NCBI GenBank assembly: GCA_903904835.1
Contig: CAIVEI010000051.1
Location: 1 to 64,000, forward strand
Reading direction: 5' to 3'
Length of the DNA: 64,000 bases
Origin: an uncultured Schlesneria sp.
GTDB taxonomy: Bacteria > Planctomycetota > Planctomycetia > Planctomycetales > Planctomycetaceae
Shown: positions 36,736-45,722 of the stretch, piece by piece
Numbering within the stretch: position 1 is the stretch's first letter
Layout of the letters: the number at the start of each line of letters is the position of its first letter
Notes under the pieces: model-generated
The model's database searches: none
Seen by the model: only the letters and a program-made list of their open reading frames with translations
What the model was told of the DNA's origin: nothing
Translations under genes and position numbers: made by a program

Positions 36736-37452
36736 TTAGATTGAACGAACGGCTGGCTGACTTGCACACGCCAACAGTCCACGAGTCGCTGCCAATCGCA
36801 CAATGCGCGGCTGACTTTCATCGTTGAAGGCTTTGTAGATCGAGCTGGCATTAGCAATCTGATTGCTGGCCAACAGTGATTCCGCACATTTGAGAACGGC
36901 ATCAATAATCGTCAGGCGACGATCACCGGCAGCACGCAAGGCCGTCTGCAACGCAGCGGCAGATTCCACACTACCGATGGCCCCCAGTGCGAGTGTGGCT
37001 GCCCGAGCAACAGACGCATCGGCGTCGTTAAGCAGCCCACTCAGTGCGGGGATCGCTGCCGTATCACGTCTGGCACCGATCGAACTGATGACCCCGACCT
37101 TCAGGTCACCACTGACCTTTGGTAATGCGTCACGCAAGGCCCCTGCCGCTTCTGGGGCCGGGATCTGCTCCAGGGCAAACCGGGACATGTGCGAATTCCC
37201 CTTGTTAACCAGCAGTGCTGCGAGCGCAGGAACGGCTGCCGCTGTTCCCACATTTGCCAGCTTGCGGCAAATGTAGTCCTGGGCGTCGCGTGTCAGGGTT
37301 CCTTTCAACGCGGCGATCAGGCGATTCTCCAGATCCTGGCGAGCTTCAGGCTTACCATGTGACGCGGTCGCAGCGTCCTCAATCGGAGCCAGTGCCGTCA
37401 GATCGCTACCCCAATCGAAAGTCTTCAAGGCATCAAAAGCGGTATCCAACAT
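36736..37452 (-). CDS. HEAT-repeat protein, cytoplasmic
   Basis: About 238 residues from ATG 37452 (MLDTAFDALKTFDWG); an upstream ATG at 37500 would add a poorly formed leader. No signal peptide. HEAT-type helices: GTAAAVPALAALLVNKGNSHM, GDLKVGVISSIGARRDTAAI, ASVARAATLALGAIGSVESA, IVRLAATRGLLACASQP. It lies 88 nt after the Gfo/Idh/MocA gene on the same strand. This pairing of an oxidoreductase and a HEAT protein recurs in planctomycetes, to my recollection, but the functional link is unknown. Confidence 0.82.
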   Translation of the reverse strand: MLDTAFDALKTFDWGSDLTALAPIEDAATASHGKPEARQDLENRLIAALKGTLTRDAQDYICRKLANVGTAAAVPALAALLVNKGNSHMSRFALEQIPAPEAAGALRDALPKVSGDLKVGVISSIGARRDTAAIPALSGLLNDADASVARAATLALGAIGSVESAAALQTALRAAGDRRLTIIDAVLKCAESLLASNQIANASSIYKAFNDESQPRIVRLAATRGLLACASQPAVRSI

Positions 37453-37540
37453 ATTGATAGTCCTTAATTCAGGAAACGGATTTCGGGAGGACAGCGGCAA
37501 GCTTTACTACGAAGCCACCGCGTGGTTAAACAGGTGCAAA

Positions 37541-38761
37541 TCAGAGCTGCCACGGTTCGCGACGAGCCCGATCGGTCATGCGATTCGCCTCGGCATCCCC
37601 AACGAACTCTTGCTTGACGGAATCCCATTTCAAGGACCGTTTTAACTGGTAGGCGATGTTACCGAGATGAGCCAAAGACGCCGTATTAACGGCGGATTCA
37701 ATGTCGCGGAATGGCTTTTCTCTCGTCTTCACACATTCGATGAAGTCGCCGTAAATTCCTCCCTCACCTTTGTAGCCAGGAACAGGCTTGGGTGCCAGTT
37801 TTTCGCCGGGTGTTCCTTCAATCATCAACTGGTTGGTTCTCGGCTTGTTGTGGTAGATCGTTAATCCATTTTGATAACGATAGGCCAGGTACTTTTCATC
37901 ATTGTTGTCGAAATAGTTGACTTCGTAGGGCTGTTGATCACGGACGTCGCAAATGAAGGTTGCACCACCGAAGTGATGAGCACCCCAATCGGTCATGCCG
38001 CCACCCGAATAGTCACTGAACGATCGCCAACTGGCTCCATTGATGGAAAAGCTGCCGCTGCAACGCTTCGGATTGTACGGTGCCCAGGGTGCGGGACCGA
38101 GCCACAGATCCCAGTCGATCGCTTCCGACTTCGTTTCGCCCGGAAGATTGCAAAGTTGTGGCAGCGGACCTACGTTGACGTTAATCGACTTGATCTTGCC
38201 GAATTCGCCAGCCCAGGCGGGTGCGACATATTTGCGATAGTCTTCCAGAACTCGCTGGCTACCACCCGAAACGACCCGGCCATAGCGTCGCGCGGCAGCG
38301 ATCATCAGCGGGCCTTCCCGCAGCGTCAGCGTTTCCGGCTTTTGACAGTAGACGTCTTTACCATTGCGGCAGGCCTCGATCACCATGATCGCGTGCCAGT
38401 GATCGGGGGTCGCCACGTGAACGGCATCGATATCGGTTCGAGCCAGGAGTTCACGGAAATCGTTGTAGGCTTTGCAGTCGCCGTTATTGTAGTGCCGGTC
38501 AATGTTGGCTTTTGACTTATCACGCACTTCTTCGCGGACGTCAGAAAGGGCGACATACTGGACGTCTTTGCGATTGAGAAAGGCTCCCTGGTCGCCGCGA
38601 CCCATGTTTCCGATACCAATCCCGCCCATCACAATCCGGTCACTGGCGGCAGGTCGTTCGCTGTTACCCAGCGCGGCCGAGGTAATGACGTAGGGGACTC
38701 CGAAAGCCGCCCCCGTGGTTTTCATGAAATCTCGACGATTCGGTTTCTTGATGACGCTCAT
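37541..38761 (-). CDS. Gfo/Idh/MocA-family oxidoreductase with Tat signal
   Basis: 406 residues. A Tat signal PNRRDFMKTTGAAFGVPYVI (8-27) marks export. The Rossmann part begins at about 40 (DRIVMGGIGIGNMGRGDQ), with VHVATPDHWHAIMVIEACRN and the catalytic-type DVYCQKPETLTLREG at about 135-150, where EKP is usually found in the family but QKP here. The C-terminal domain contains GGMTDWGAHHFGGATF, a conserved His-rich region. Likely reduces or oxidises a sugar or cyclitol with NAD(P). Substrate unknown. Upstream, 38762-39225 carries a palindromic repeat. Confidence 0.9.
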   Translation of the reverse strand: MSVIKKPNRRDFMKTTGAAFGVPYVITSAALGNSERPAASDRIVMGGIGIGNMGRGDQGAFLNRKDVQYVALSDVREEVRDKSKANIDRHYNNGDCKAYNDFRELLARTDIDAVHVATPDHWHAIMVIEACRNGKDVYCQKPETLTLREGPLMIAAARRYGRVVSGGSQRVLEDYRKYVAPAWAGEFGKIKSINVNVGPLPQLCNLPGETKSEAIDWDLWLGPAPWAPYNPKRCSGSFSINGASWRSFSDYSGGGMTDWGAHHFGGATFICDVRDQQPYEVNYFDNNDEKYLAYRYQNGLTIYHNKPRTNQLMIEGTPGEKLAPKPVPGYKGEGGIYGDFIECVKTREKPFRDIESAVNTASLAHLGNIAYQLKRSLKWDSVKQEFVGDAEANRMTDRARREPWQL

Positions 38762-39225
38762 TGGTAAAGCACCTCATTAGAAATTGTGGCACGCGGCACG
38801 GAATGAATGCTTCGAACGCACCTCGCGCGACGTGCTTCGAAGAGTGATTGAAAATCAGATTTTAGAGAAACTGGTTGTGGTAATATGTGGTTTCTGAACG
38901 GGGAATGCAAACCGAACGATTTACCGTGGTTTTCAAGAGGGGTCGGGCGTTTCAATTTCAAAATTGGCCTGATATTCGATTTTCATCGATAAAACGATCC
39001 ACACGGCCAATTTTTGAAAATTGAACACCCGACCCCAGAACACTAACGCCACCGACTCTCAAACAGCCGAAAATCAAATACTGCCCAACCGACATTCATT
39101 CGAAACATTCATTTCGGCCCAACGGCATTCTGCTTCGAAGGACCGCGAGACAATGGTTGTTCTGTTCATTGAGAGTTAACATTGCACCTGTGAGCTTGAT
39201 TCCTTTTTTGGGTAAAACTTGACCC
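38762..39225. other. Divergent intergenic region holding a palindromic element
   Basis: 464 bp between the divergent oxidoreductase and corA genes. Apart from the repeat at 38939-39036 no gene or RNA is visible; promoters of both genes must lie here. Confidence 0.5.
38939..39036. repeat. Palindromic dispersed element, copy 2
   Basis: Arms 38939-38968 (GGGGTCGGGCGTTTCAATTT...) and 39006-39036 are inverted copies, the same family as 21156-21261, and again followed by CAGAACA. The centre differs between copies, while arms and the AAATTGGC junction are conserved. Confidence 0.85.
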
Positions 39226-40416
39226 ATGCAAGATGCTTCTCCTCCGCCTTCTGACTATTCCACGATCGGGCAGCGTTTTCTTCAATGGCTTGGACTGGGT
39301 TCGCCCCTCGATAACCCGGTAGAGGCAATCGAGCGGTTGCCGAGGTTTCCCGCGCACAACCCTGGCGCCGCTTCTGGGATCGAACACCACGAACTGACCC
39401 AGCCGAGTGCAGACCCGACAAGCGTCGTCGTGACCTGCACTGATTTTTCACCTGAGTCAATCCAGGTTGAACGAGTGACTGATGTCGATGATTTCATCGC
39501 TCGACACCGACCCGAATGGGCTGTCGTCCGCTGGGTCAATATTGACGGCCTGACCGACATGCGCGTGCTGAAGGCATTTGCAGTGAAGTACGATCTTCAC
39601 CCGCTGGTCGTCGAAGATCTGATTCATGTGGGTCAGCGGCCGAAAGCCGAAGATTATCCGGGGACGGGTGAGCACCAGGCTCGATTGTTTATCGTCGGGC
39701 GAATGCTGGTGCTGTGCGACGGGCACGTCCGCAGCGAACAGATCGGTTTTGTGCTGGGGCACAAAACGTTGTTGACCTTTCAGGAATGCGAAGGGGATGT
39801 CTGGGACGGGATTCGTCAGCGGATCGCGAAGAAAGGTTCGCGATTACGCGAAAATGACGTCAGTTTCCTGATCTATTCGCTGCTCGACGCCATGATCGAC
39901 CAGTGCTTTCCCATACTGGAGTTCTATTCCGAACTACTGGAAGACCTGGAGGATCAGGCACTCGAGACGCCGACGACGGAAACAATTCGACGGATCCATT
40001 CCGTCAAACGAGAGCTTCTTACCGTTCGACGAGCGGTCTGGCCGATGCGAGAAGTGATTCATTCACTTCAGCGTGAGAAGCACGAGTGCATGACAGAAGT
40101 CACACGACCTTATCTGCGTGACCTGTACGACAATTGTGTTCAGATCATCGATCTGGTCGAGACGTACCGCGAATTCGCTACGGGTTTGACAGATATCTAC
40201 ATGTCATCACTTTCGATCCGCATGAATGAGATCATGAAGGTGCTGACGATCATGGGTTCAATTTTTATTCCGTTAACATTCCTCGCGGGTGTCTACGGAA
40301 TGAACATGCCGATCCCGGAAAATCAATCGCCCTGGATGTATCCGGTCTTCTGGATCATCTGCATCGTGACCGTTGTTGTCATGGTGAAAATCTTCAAACG
40401 CCGAGGTTGGCTGTAG
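39226..40416 (+). CDS. corA: CorA-family magnesium/cobalt transporter
   Basis: 396 residues. The long N-terminal cytoplasmic domain contains VVRWVNIDGLTDMRVLKAFA, HPLVVEDLIHVGQRPKAEDYP and the helical stalk with FYSELLEDLEDQAL. The C-terminus has the two membrane helices IMKVLTIMGSIFIPLTFLAG and YPVFWIICIVTVVVMVKIF, with the ion-selectivity motif YGMNMP between them. CorA is a pentameric Mg2+ (or Co2+) channel. The first 60 residues are a proline-rich extension not usual in CorA. Its stop is 3 nt from the stop of the convergent MFS gene. Confidence 0.95.
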   Translation: MQDASPPPSDYSTIGQRFLQWLGLGSPLDNPVEAIERLPRFPAHNPGAASGIEHHELTQPSADPTSVVVTCTDFSPESIQVERVTDVDDFIARHRPEWAVVRWVNIDGLTDMRVLKAFAVKYDLHPLVVEDLIHVGQRPKAEDYPGTGEHQARLFIVGRMLVLCDGHVRSEQIGFVLGHKTLLTFQECEGDVWDGIRQRIAKKGSRLRENDVSFLIYSLLDAMIDQCFPILEFYSELLEDLEDQALETPTTETIRRIHSVKRELLTVRRAVWPMREVIHSLQREKHECMTEVTRPYLRDLYDNCVQIIDLVETYREFATGLTDIYMSSLSIRMNEIMKVLTIMGSIFIPLTFLAGVYGMNMPIPENQSPWMYPVFWIICIVTVVVMVKIFKRRGWL

Positions 40417-40419
40417 GTC

Positions 40420-42303
40420 TTAAACTTCTGTCGAGTATGTTCGCTCCACGGTGAGCGGTTTGGTTGAATCAAGTAGCATTGCACAGAAGCCCGCTACGAC
40501 GAAAACGCCGCAGCAGACGGCAAAGACCGTGTTCCAATCGTCAAGGGTTGGATTTTCACCGAGCACACGGTTGTAAATGAGTGGCGCGACGGCGGCACCG
40601 ATATTTCCCCACATGTTTCCCCAACCCAGAATCGACGCGGTGTACCGACCACCTACGTCTTGAGCGTAAGACCAGATCGCAGGTGACCCGAAGTCGGTCG
40701 ACATCGAAGCGATACAGAGTCCCACGATGTACAACCAAGGCAGCCACCAGTTCTCCGGATTCGGTGCAATTAGGAGGTTGAGCAACAGGCACATTGCGTA
40801 GCCGCCGGCTGCCGTGAAACGTGACGCAGCTAACGGAATCAGACGACCTAATTTCAGGCCAAAGCGGCGCACAGCCCAATCGGTGGCTCGTCCCCCTGCG
40901 AACAATCCAATGATGCCAATTCCGCTCGGAAATGCCGTCATGAATCCATTCGTCACCAGCGACACGCCGTGGACTTTGTCGAGATATCTCGGCAGTGATG
41001 TCACGACAAACAACCAGCCAATGTTGGTTAAAAATTGAGTCAGGCTGTTTCCCCACAGACTGGGGCTCATCAAGAACGCTCGAAAGGGAAACGTCGGGTT
41101 CCCTGGTTCCTTCATCTTTGCAGTGCGAGTTGCTTCATCATCGATGAATTCCCGTTCGGCCTGATTGCACCACGAATGCTCTGCAGGGCTGTTGCGGGTC
41201 ACGACGGCAAAGGCAACAGCGACGACCAATCCAATAACCCCGTAAAGAATCATCGTGGGTCGCCAGCCCGGTCCGTAGATTTTTCGAATCTCTTTGGGAA
41301 ACAGGGACTCGATTGCCAATCGATTCAGTCTGATTGTTTCTGGCCTCGTCAAATCAACACCGCGTGTTCGTCGATCCAACAATCGTTGTGCTTCAGGGTT
41401 CAGTCGGGGTGAAACGTCCGCGAAATCGATAAAGCCAGGATCGGCCATGCGCGAGGTGAGTGACTCGAAGATTTCGTTGAGACCAGGGGATCGCGTTTCA
41501 ACATTACGCTGAATGTCATAGGCGAACGGAAGCCAGTCACGCAGATCAATGACCGGTTGTTCGGTTTCTTTTTCAGCTTTCAATCGAGCCTCTTCCGCCG
41601 ATTTTGCGTCGATGGCTCCTGCTTGAACTAATTGCAGATCTGAATTCGATAGTTTTGACAGGAAATTGGTGACGAAACGATCTCGCGGCTTTCCCGCGAC
41701 TTTCTCTTGATCGAAATTCGCGACGAACGCGTTCGCGTTCAAGATATCAGCGCTTTGCAGCATTGAATCCGTCTCGATTGGCACGTAGGTCAGAATCAAC
41801 CAGGCGGTCAGAATTGGAGCAAGCACAGCACCGAAGCGGCCCCCTAAACCTACAATCGAACTGGCAGTGCCGCGGTTCGAAATCGGATACCACTGTCGAA
41901 TCAGACCGGCGGAGGTTGGATAAGCGCCTGCCTGGGTTGCTCCGCAGAGTATGCGCAGCCAAAGCACCAGCCAGACCGCATGAGCGATTCCCATCAGCCC
42001 GGTCACGATTGACCAGGCCACGATATAAATCGTCAGCATCATTCGCCCGCCAAAACGGTCGCTGAACCAACCCCCCGGGACCTGACAAAAGGCGTATGAC
42101 CAGAAGAACGCACTGACAAACCAGGCCATTTGCGTCTGCGACATGTGCAGATCTTCGCGAATGTATTCGGCCGCTATTCCAACGGCGAATCGATCGAGAT
42201 ACAGCAGAACGGACATTAATGTCAGCACAAACAGCACAGCATGCCGCACCAAAGTGGGGGTGCCCGAGTTGTTTTTCCCTGCCCGTAACGCTTCGTCAGT
42301 CAT
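40420..42303 (-). CDS. MFS transporter with a large insertion
   Basis: 627 residues, about 180 more than a normal MFS protein. Motif A is visible: GWFSDRFGGR in the loop after helix 2, and LDRFAVGIAAEYIREDL resembles anion:cation symporter (ACS) family members that carry sugar acids. The excess lies between helices 5 and 6 (about residues 185-345; LQSADILNANAF to KIYGPGWRP), on the periplasmic side by family topology; it is charged and helical. The C-terminal half has a GRATDWAVRRFG motif-A repeat. Substrate unknown. Confidence 0.85.
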   Translation of the reverse strand: MTDEALRAGKNNSGTPTLVRHAVLFVLTLMSVLLYLDRFAVGIAAEYIREDLHMSQTQMAWFVSAFFWSYAFCQVPGGWFSDRFGGRMMLTIYIVAWSIVTGLMGIAHAVWLVLWLRILCGATQAGAYPTSAGLIRQWYPISNRGTASSIVGLGGRFGAVLAPILTAWLILTYVPIETDSMLQSADILNANAFVANFDQEKVAGKPRDRFVTNFLSKLSNSDLQLVQAGAIDAKSAEEARLKAEKETEQPVIDLRDWLPFAYDIQRNVETRSPGLNEIFESLTSRMADPGFIDFADVSPRLNPEAQRLLDRRTRGVDLTRPETIRLNRLAIESLFPKEIRKIYGPGWRPTMILYGVIGLVVAVAFAVVTRNSPAEHSWCNQAEREFIDDEATRTAKMKEPGNPTFPFRAFLMSPSLWGNSLTQFLTNIGWLFVVTSLPRYLDKVHGVSLVTNGFMTAFPSGIGIIGLFAGGRATDWAVRRFGLKLGRLIPLAASRFTAAGGYAMCLLLNLLIAPNPENWWLPWLYIVGLCIASMSTDFGSPAIWSYAQDVGGRYTASILGWGNMWGNIGAAVAPLIYNRVLGENPTLDDWNTVFAVCCGVFVVAGFCAMLLDSTKPLTVERTYSTEV

Positions 42304-43065
42304 ACGGATCTCCCGTTGCCGAATTCAAATCTCGCGCGATGGCCACGGTATTGCTCTTGGCCAGACGCGTCAATCAACAAAACCGAAGTCAATCGATTAT
42401 CAGCCGTGATCGTACAAAGCGACTCGTTCGGCCGGTCGACTTGATTGGCCGGACTTTCTCATCGAAGGTATCGGGTATTCCTCATTTTTCGACATTTCCT
42501 GGCGAACTTTTTTTGCGCGCGAGGGTCTGGTTGGCAAAGCCGGTGACCTTGCTGATCACTGGTGTTAAGTTTCGAAAAAGTTACACGATCAGGTGTTAAA
42601 GATCATGACGGTGTTACCGCCGATGTCCGAGCGCAGTGAGAACGATACGGAGCGGTTTACCATCGGGGTAAACCGCCTGGCAGCTCAGCCATTGTTTCCC
42701 CAGATCCCGCAACAGTTTGCCGGACAATTTTCGGAGATACAGCCGTTGTGCCTGCTGAAAGCCGGGAGACTCGGTCTGCATCGCGCCAATTCCCCGTATC
42801 CCCTGCGCTCGTGACATCGGCCTCAAGCCTCCGCAAGCTCGTACAAGCCCGGTGTCATCTCGATGACGCCGGGCTTATTGCTTGAGCCAGCCGAAATCTG
42901 GCATTTTGTTAACTTGCCGACTTATGGTCCCACTGCATGACCGACTTCGGTTATGCAGTGCTTGTTGAAAGGGACAAGGAGAAGACACTGCTTCTCCGAA
43001 GACTCCGATGCAGTGGCACAGAATATTATGTCGACAGAAGGTGTCGACTTTTTTGCCTCAGGCGT
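42304..43065. other. Palindrome-rich intergenic region
   Basis: A 760-bp gap between the MFS gene and tRNA-His. A hairpin with 14-bp arms lies at 42844-42876 (AAGCCCGGTGTCAT with ATGACGCCGGGCTT). A second near-palindrome CACTGCATGACCGA / TCGGTTATGCAGTG lies at 42931-42960, and the 34-nt dispersed repeat at 42987-43020 follows. A minus-strand frame at 42614-42826 (about 70 residues, ends KPLRIVLTALGHRR) is somewhat protein-like but unsupported. Confidence 0.55.
42931..43020. repeat. Palindromic repeat cluster including 34-nt dispersed repeat, copy 2
   Basis: The first half (42931-42960) is an inverted repeat with 14-bp arms CACTGCATGACCGA/TCGGTTATGCAGTG; the second (42987-43020) is the reverse complement of the repeat at 36622-36655 with two differences. 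Both share the CACTGCAT core, so they belong to one family. Confidence 0.8.
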
Positions 43066-43140
43066 GGTGTTCGTGGTGTAGTGGTCTCTGCACGTCGGTT
43101 TGTGAAACCGAAAGTGACGGTTCAATCCCGTTCGAGCACC
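43066..43140 (+). tRNA. tRNA-His (anticodon GUG)
   Basis: A 75-nt cloverleaf. Acceptor GTGTTCG pairs with CGAGCAC (one G-T wobble); an extra 5' G (43066) pairs with the discriminator C (43140), the hallmark of tRNA-His. The anticodon stem CGGTT/AACCG carries GTG, and the T arm GACGG/CCGTT has loop TTCAATC. CCA is not encoded; five T follow after one base. Confidence 0.95.
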
Positions 43141-43201
43141 CTTTTTATCCCGTCAGTGAAATTCACTGACTGTTTTCGGAACGTTTGGAAAGGAAAAAAT
43201 C

Positions 43202-43858
43202 GTGGTGACGATGTTGAGTCGGCAAACGCTTGTTCTGAATCGGAACTGGCAACCGGTGGGGGTGGCCTCAGTGGCTCGTTCACTGTCGCTGGTTGCGTCG
43301 GAACGGGCGAAGATTGTCGATCCAGCCGACTTCCAGCAGTACACCTGGGCTGACTGGGCCAGGATGATCCCCGAGGGGGATGAACTGTTCATCCAATCGG
43401 TGGCATTTCGAATTCGCGTTCCGGAGGTGATCACGTTGATGGTCTATGACCGTCTTCCTGCAAATGTGGTCACATTCAGTCGACGGAACATCTATAAACG
43501 CGATCGATACTCGTGTCAGTACTGCGGACGGCAAGGTCGCTTTGCCGGAGAAGTTCATCGTGATTCCGAGATCGCAGCCATTCCGCGAAATGGATGTCTC
43601 GGTATTGAAGAAATGACTCTGGATCACGTACTCCCCCGATCGCGTGGTGGGACCAGCACCTGGGAGAACTGTGTGCTGGCGTGCCTGGACTGCAACAAGC
43701 GAAAGGCGAATCGAACGCCGACCGAAGCGCAGATGCCGCTGCGGAAGACACCGGTTCGTCCGACCTGGAAGCCGTTGTATGCTCGGCATGATGTGAGAAT
43801 CGAAAGCTGGTCCAAGTTTCTCAGCGAAGCTTATTGGACTGTGGAACTGGAGTCATAA
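43202..43858 (+). CDS. HNH endonuclease
   Basis: 218 residues, starting at GTG 43202 (ATG 43211 is an equal candidate). The HNH-type zinc site is clear: CQYCG (about 101-105), then the catalytic stretch TLDHVLPRSRGG with His near 140 and WENCVLACLDCNKRK with the second CxxC. The N-terminal 90 residues (LVLNRNWQPVGVASVARSLSL) are the usual lead of this subfamily. Such stand-alone HNH proteins are widespread in bacteria and may act in DNA repair or defence; no restriction or toxin partner is adjacent. tRNA-His lies just upstream. Confidence 0.92.
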   Translation: MVTMLSRQTLVLNRNWQPVGVASVARSLSLVASERAKIVDPADFQQYTWADWARMIPEGDELFIQSVAFRIRVPEVITLMVYDRLPANVVTFSRRNIYKRDRYSCQYCGRQGRFAGEVHRDSEIAAIPRNGCLGIEEMTLDHVLPRSRGGTSTWENCVLACLDCNKRKANRTPTEAQMPLRKTPVRPTWKPLYARHDVRIESWSKFLSEAYWTVELES

Positions 43859-43948
43859 GTCGCGACTGAAGTTTTTCATGCGCGATTGAGGATGAGTTCG
43901 TATTGACGATCGCTCGCGCGTTGACGCCTGGTAATCCACGAGCGATTT

Positions 43949-44019
43949 GTCCTTGAGGTGTGACGGAGGCACGCGACTTTGCGAAGGTCGCAGACCAGGT
44001 TCGACTCCTGGCAAGGACA
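43949..44019 (+). tRNA. tRNA-like element, resembles tRNA-Arg (GCG) with odd core
   Basis: 71 nt. Acceptor GTCCTTG/CAAGGAC (7 of 7), discriminator A, T arm CCAGG-TTCGACT-CCTGG (5 of 5) and D stem GTGT/GCAC are canonical. The anticodon stem CGACT/GGTCG frames TTGCGAA, anticodon GCG (codon CGC, Arg). But position 8 is A rather than universal T, position 14 is G rather than A, the D loop has only 7 nt and the variable loop 4. It may be an unusual or decaying tRNA, or a tRNA-shaped repeat. A palindrome follows 27 nt later. Confidence 0.55.
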
Positions 44020-44046
44020 TTGAGGAACACATGAGTAATGCTGCGT

Positions 44047-44133
44047 GTAAACGTTCACGGGCAATGCCGGGGGACAGCGCCGTTTTTCGCAATCAAAATG
44101 CATCAGTCCCTGCCCTGCCACGTAGACGTTTAC
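44047..44133. repeat. Nested imperfect palindrome next to the tRNA-like element
   Basis: The outer arms GTAAACGT (44047-44054) and ACGTTTAC (44126-44133) pair exactly. Inner segments also pair: CGGGCA with TGCCC and GGGAC with GTCCC. The unit is about 87 nt, the size and form of a REP-like or miniature mobile element. Only one copy is in the window. Confidence 0.55.
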
Positions 44134-44233
44134 TGTTTCAATGTTTCCCGGGCGGATCAGTCCTGTCGTTAAAATCGAGTCTGCTATACTGTCGATCTGC
44201 AGGAATTGACTCGTCATCGGTAAAGGATGTTTC

Positions 44234-45121
44234 ATGGACGCAGGGATGGTCAAAATGGATCGGCGGAAGTTCAGCATGGGCGTGATTACTGGTGTGGCTG
44301 GCGCTGCATCGGTTCTGGCTGCGGAATCTCCAGCGGCACCGAAAACTCAGGATCAAATGCCAACGATCTTCGTGGCGCATGGGTCGCCTCAATCAATCGA
44401 TGACGCGAATTGGATGACGAAGCTCGGCAAGTGGACGAATGAAATGCAGAAACCAAAGGCGATCCTGATGGTTTCCGCTCACTGGATCGATCGACCGATT
44501 ACGCTTGGAGCGACCAGATCGGTGCCACTGACTTACGACTTTTACGGGTTTCCCAAACGTTACTATTCCATGAAATATAACGCTCCCGGCGCACCCGACC
44601 TTGCGGTACGCGTGAAGGAGCTTCTGGCGCACAGCGATAAAATTGCAAACGCACCCGACCGGGGGCTCGATCACGGAGTTTATGTTCCGTTACTGGGGAT
44701 GTATCCAGAGGCAGATATTCCGGTACTTCAAGTCTCGATTCCAACCATGGAGCCAGCGCCGCTGATTGAGCTTGGTCGGAAGCTGGCCCCATTGCGTCGT
44801 GAAGGAGTATTGATTGTGGGGAGTGGATTCCTGACTCATAACCTTGGCACGATTGATTTCAGTGCGACGGCTCAAACGCCAACGTGGGCGAAAGAATTTG
44901 ATGCATGGGCCGCCGAAGCACTACGCAATCGAAGTACCACGGACTTGACTCGATATCGCGAAAAAGCTCCGGGTGTGAAAATGGCATTGCCAACGCACGA
45001 GCATTTCGTCCCGGTTCTGGTCGCTCTTGGCGCATCGCTTGAAACCACTGAAACCGTAACTTTTCCGATTACTGGATTCATGGGCGGGTCGTTTACACAA
45101 CGATCCGTGCAGTTCGGGTAA
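44234..45121 (+). CDS. DODA/LigB-type extradiol dioxygenase with Tat-like signal
   Basis: 295 residues. The N-terminus DRRKFSMGVITGVAGAASVLAA resembles a Tat signal, unusual for this normally cytosolic family. The enzyme domain starts at about 43 with PTIFVAHGSPQSID; ILMVSAHWIDRP supplies a metal-ligand His, GLDHGVYVPLLGMYP contains the conserved DHG, and LPTHEHFVPVLVALGA the last His. These match the YgiD/4,5-DOPA dioxygenase group, which cleaves catechol rings with Zn or Fe. Substrate unknown. Several starts within the first 8 residues are possible. Confidence 0.88.
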   Translation: MDAGMVKMDRRKFSMGVITGVAGAASVLAAESPAAPKTQDQMPTIFVAHGSPQSIDDANWMTKLGKWTNEMQKPKAILMVSAHWIDRPITLGATRSVPLTYDFYGFPKRYYSMKYNAPGAPDLAVRVKELLAHSDKIANAPDRGLDHGVYVPLLGMYPEADIPVLQVSIPTMEPAPLIELGRKLAPLRREGVLIVGSGFLTHNLGTIDFSATAQTPTWAKEFDAWAAEALRNRSTTDLTRYREKAPGVKMALPTHEHFVPVLVALGASLETTETVTFPITGFMGGSFTQRSVQFG

Positions 45122-45166
45122 CGATCTCTGAAAGAAATGAGCATTGAGTCAGCGTTCGACAATTTC

Positions 45167-45358
45167 TCAGGGAGCTGTTTTATCAAAGGGGGACCGCCTG
45201 CGGTCGATTCGTTCGATCTGAACGACATTGCCATCCTGTACGGTGACCGTCACCTGACCAAATCGCAATCCAATTAAAGCCTTGTTGATTTCGTCGAGCA
45301 CTTGCTTGGTGATACGGGATTGAGTCGGCTCAATTGGATGTTCGGCTCCGGAATTCAT
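45167..45358 (-). CDS. YezD-like small protein (DUF2292)
   Basis: 63 residues. RITKQVLDEINKALIGLRFG, then QVTVTVQDGNVVQIERIDRRR matches the DUF2292/YezD pattern: a helix, then a beta hairpin with VQDGxVVQIER. Members of this family often lie near sulfur-assimilation genes, but none is visible here. It is a complete gene with ATG at 45358. Function unknown. Confidence 0.75.
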   Translation of the reverse strand: MNSGAEHPIEPTQSRITKQVLDEINKALIGLRFGQVTVTVQDGNVVQIERIDRRRSPFDKTAP

Positions 45359-45722
45359 GACTAACGGCTCCTTTCAGTGCGCAGGTGCGAGATATCACCT
45401 CGAATATTTTAAGTTTTTTCCACCGTAGCAGCTGACGTCGTAGCGCAACGAACGAAAGGATGCTCGCGATGACGATGATGCAATCGATTTCACGATAGGG
45501 TTGGCGTTAAAAATCCCTTCAAACTCAACTGACAAACGGATCGCATACGACTTCAATTCAAAACTGAGTTGCACAAGTTGTTGAGCCATGAGCAAAAAAC
45601 TCAACAGCTTGTGACATCAACTGTAAATGGCAAACGTCCTGGTTGATGATCCCTCGGAATGGCGGATCAACGGCTAAAGCGAATTCAAAACGGAATAATC
45701 TTCTGGCTCAAAACCAGTTTTC
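45359..45722. other. Intergenic region, nothing recognised
   Basis: 364 bp between the YezD-like gene and the broken frame at 45723. No protein-like frame, palindrome or tRNA was seen. Confidence 0.45.

Noticed and set aside
42593-42826. Two small open frames on opposite strands near 42.6-42.8 kb
   Set aside because: Neither has a family, ribosome site or neighbour support; they lie in a palindrome-rich gap.
43821-44277. Minus-strand open frames over 43821-44277 (for example PGVEPGLRPSQSRVPPSH and CPCQESNLVCDLRKVACLRH)
   Set aside because: They overlap the tRNA-like element and palindrome and probably arise from their complement, not from a protein gene.
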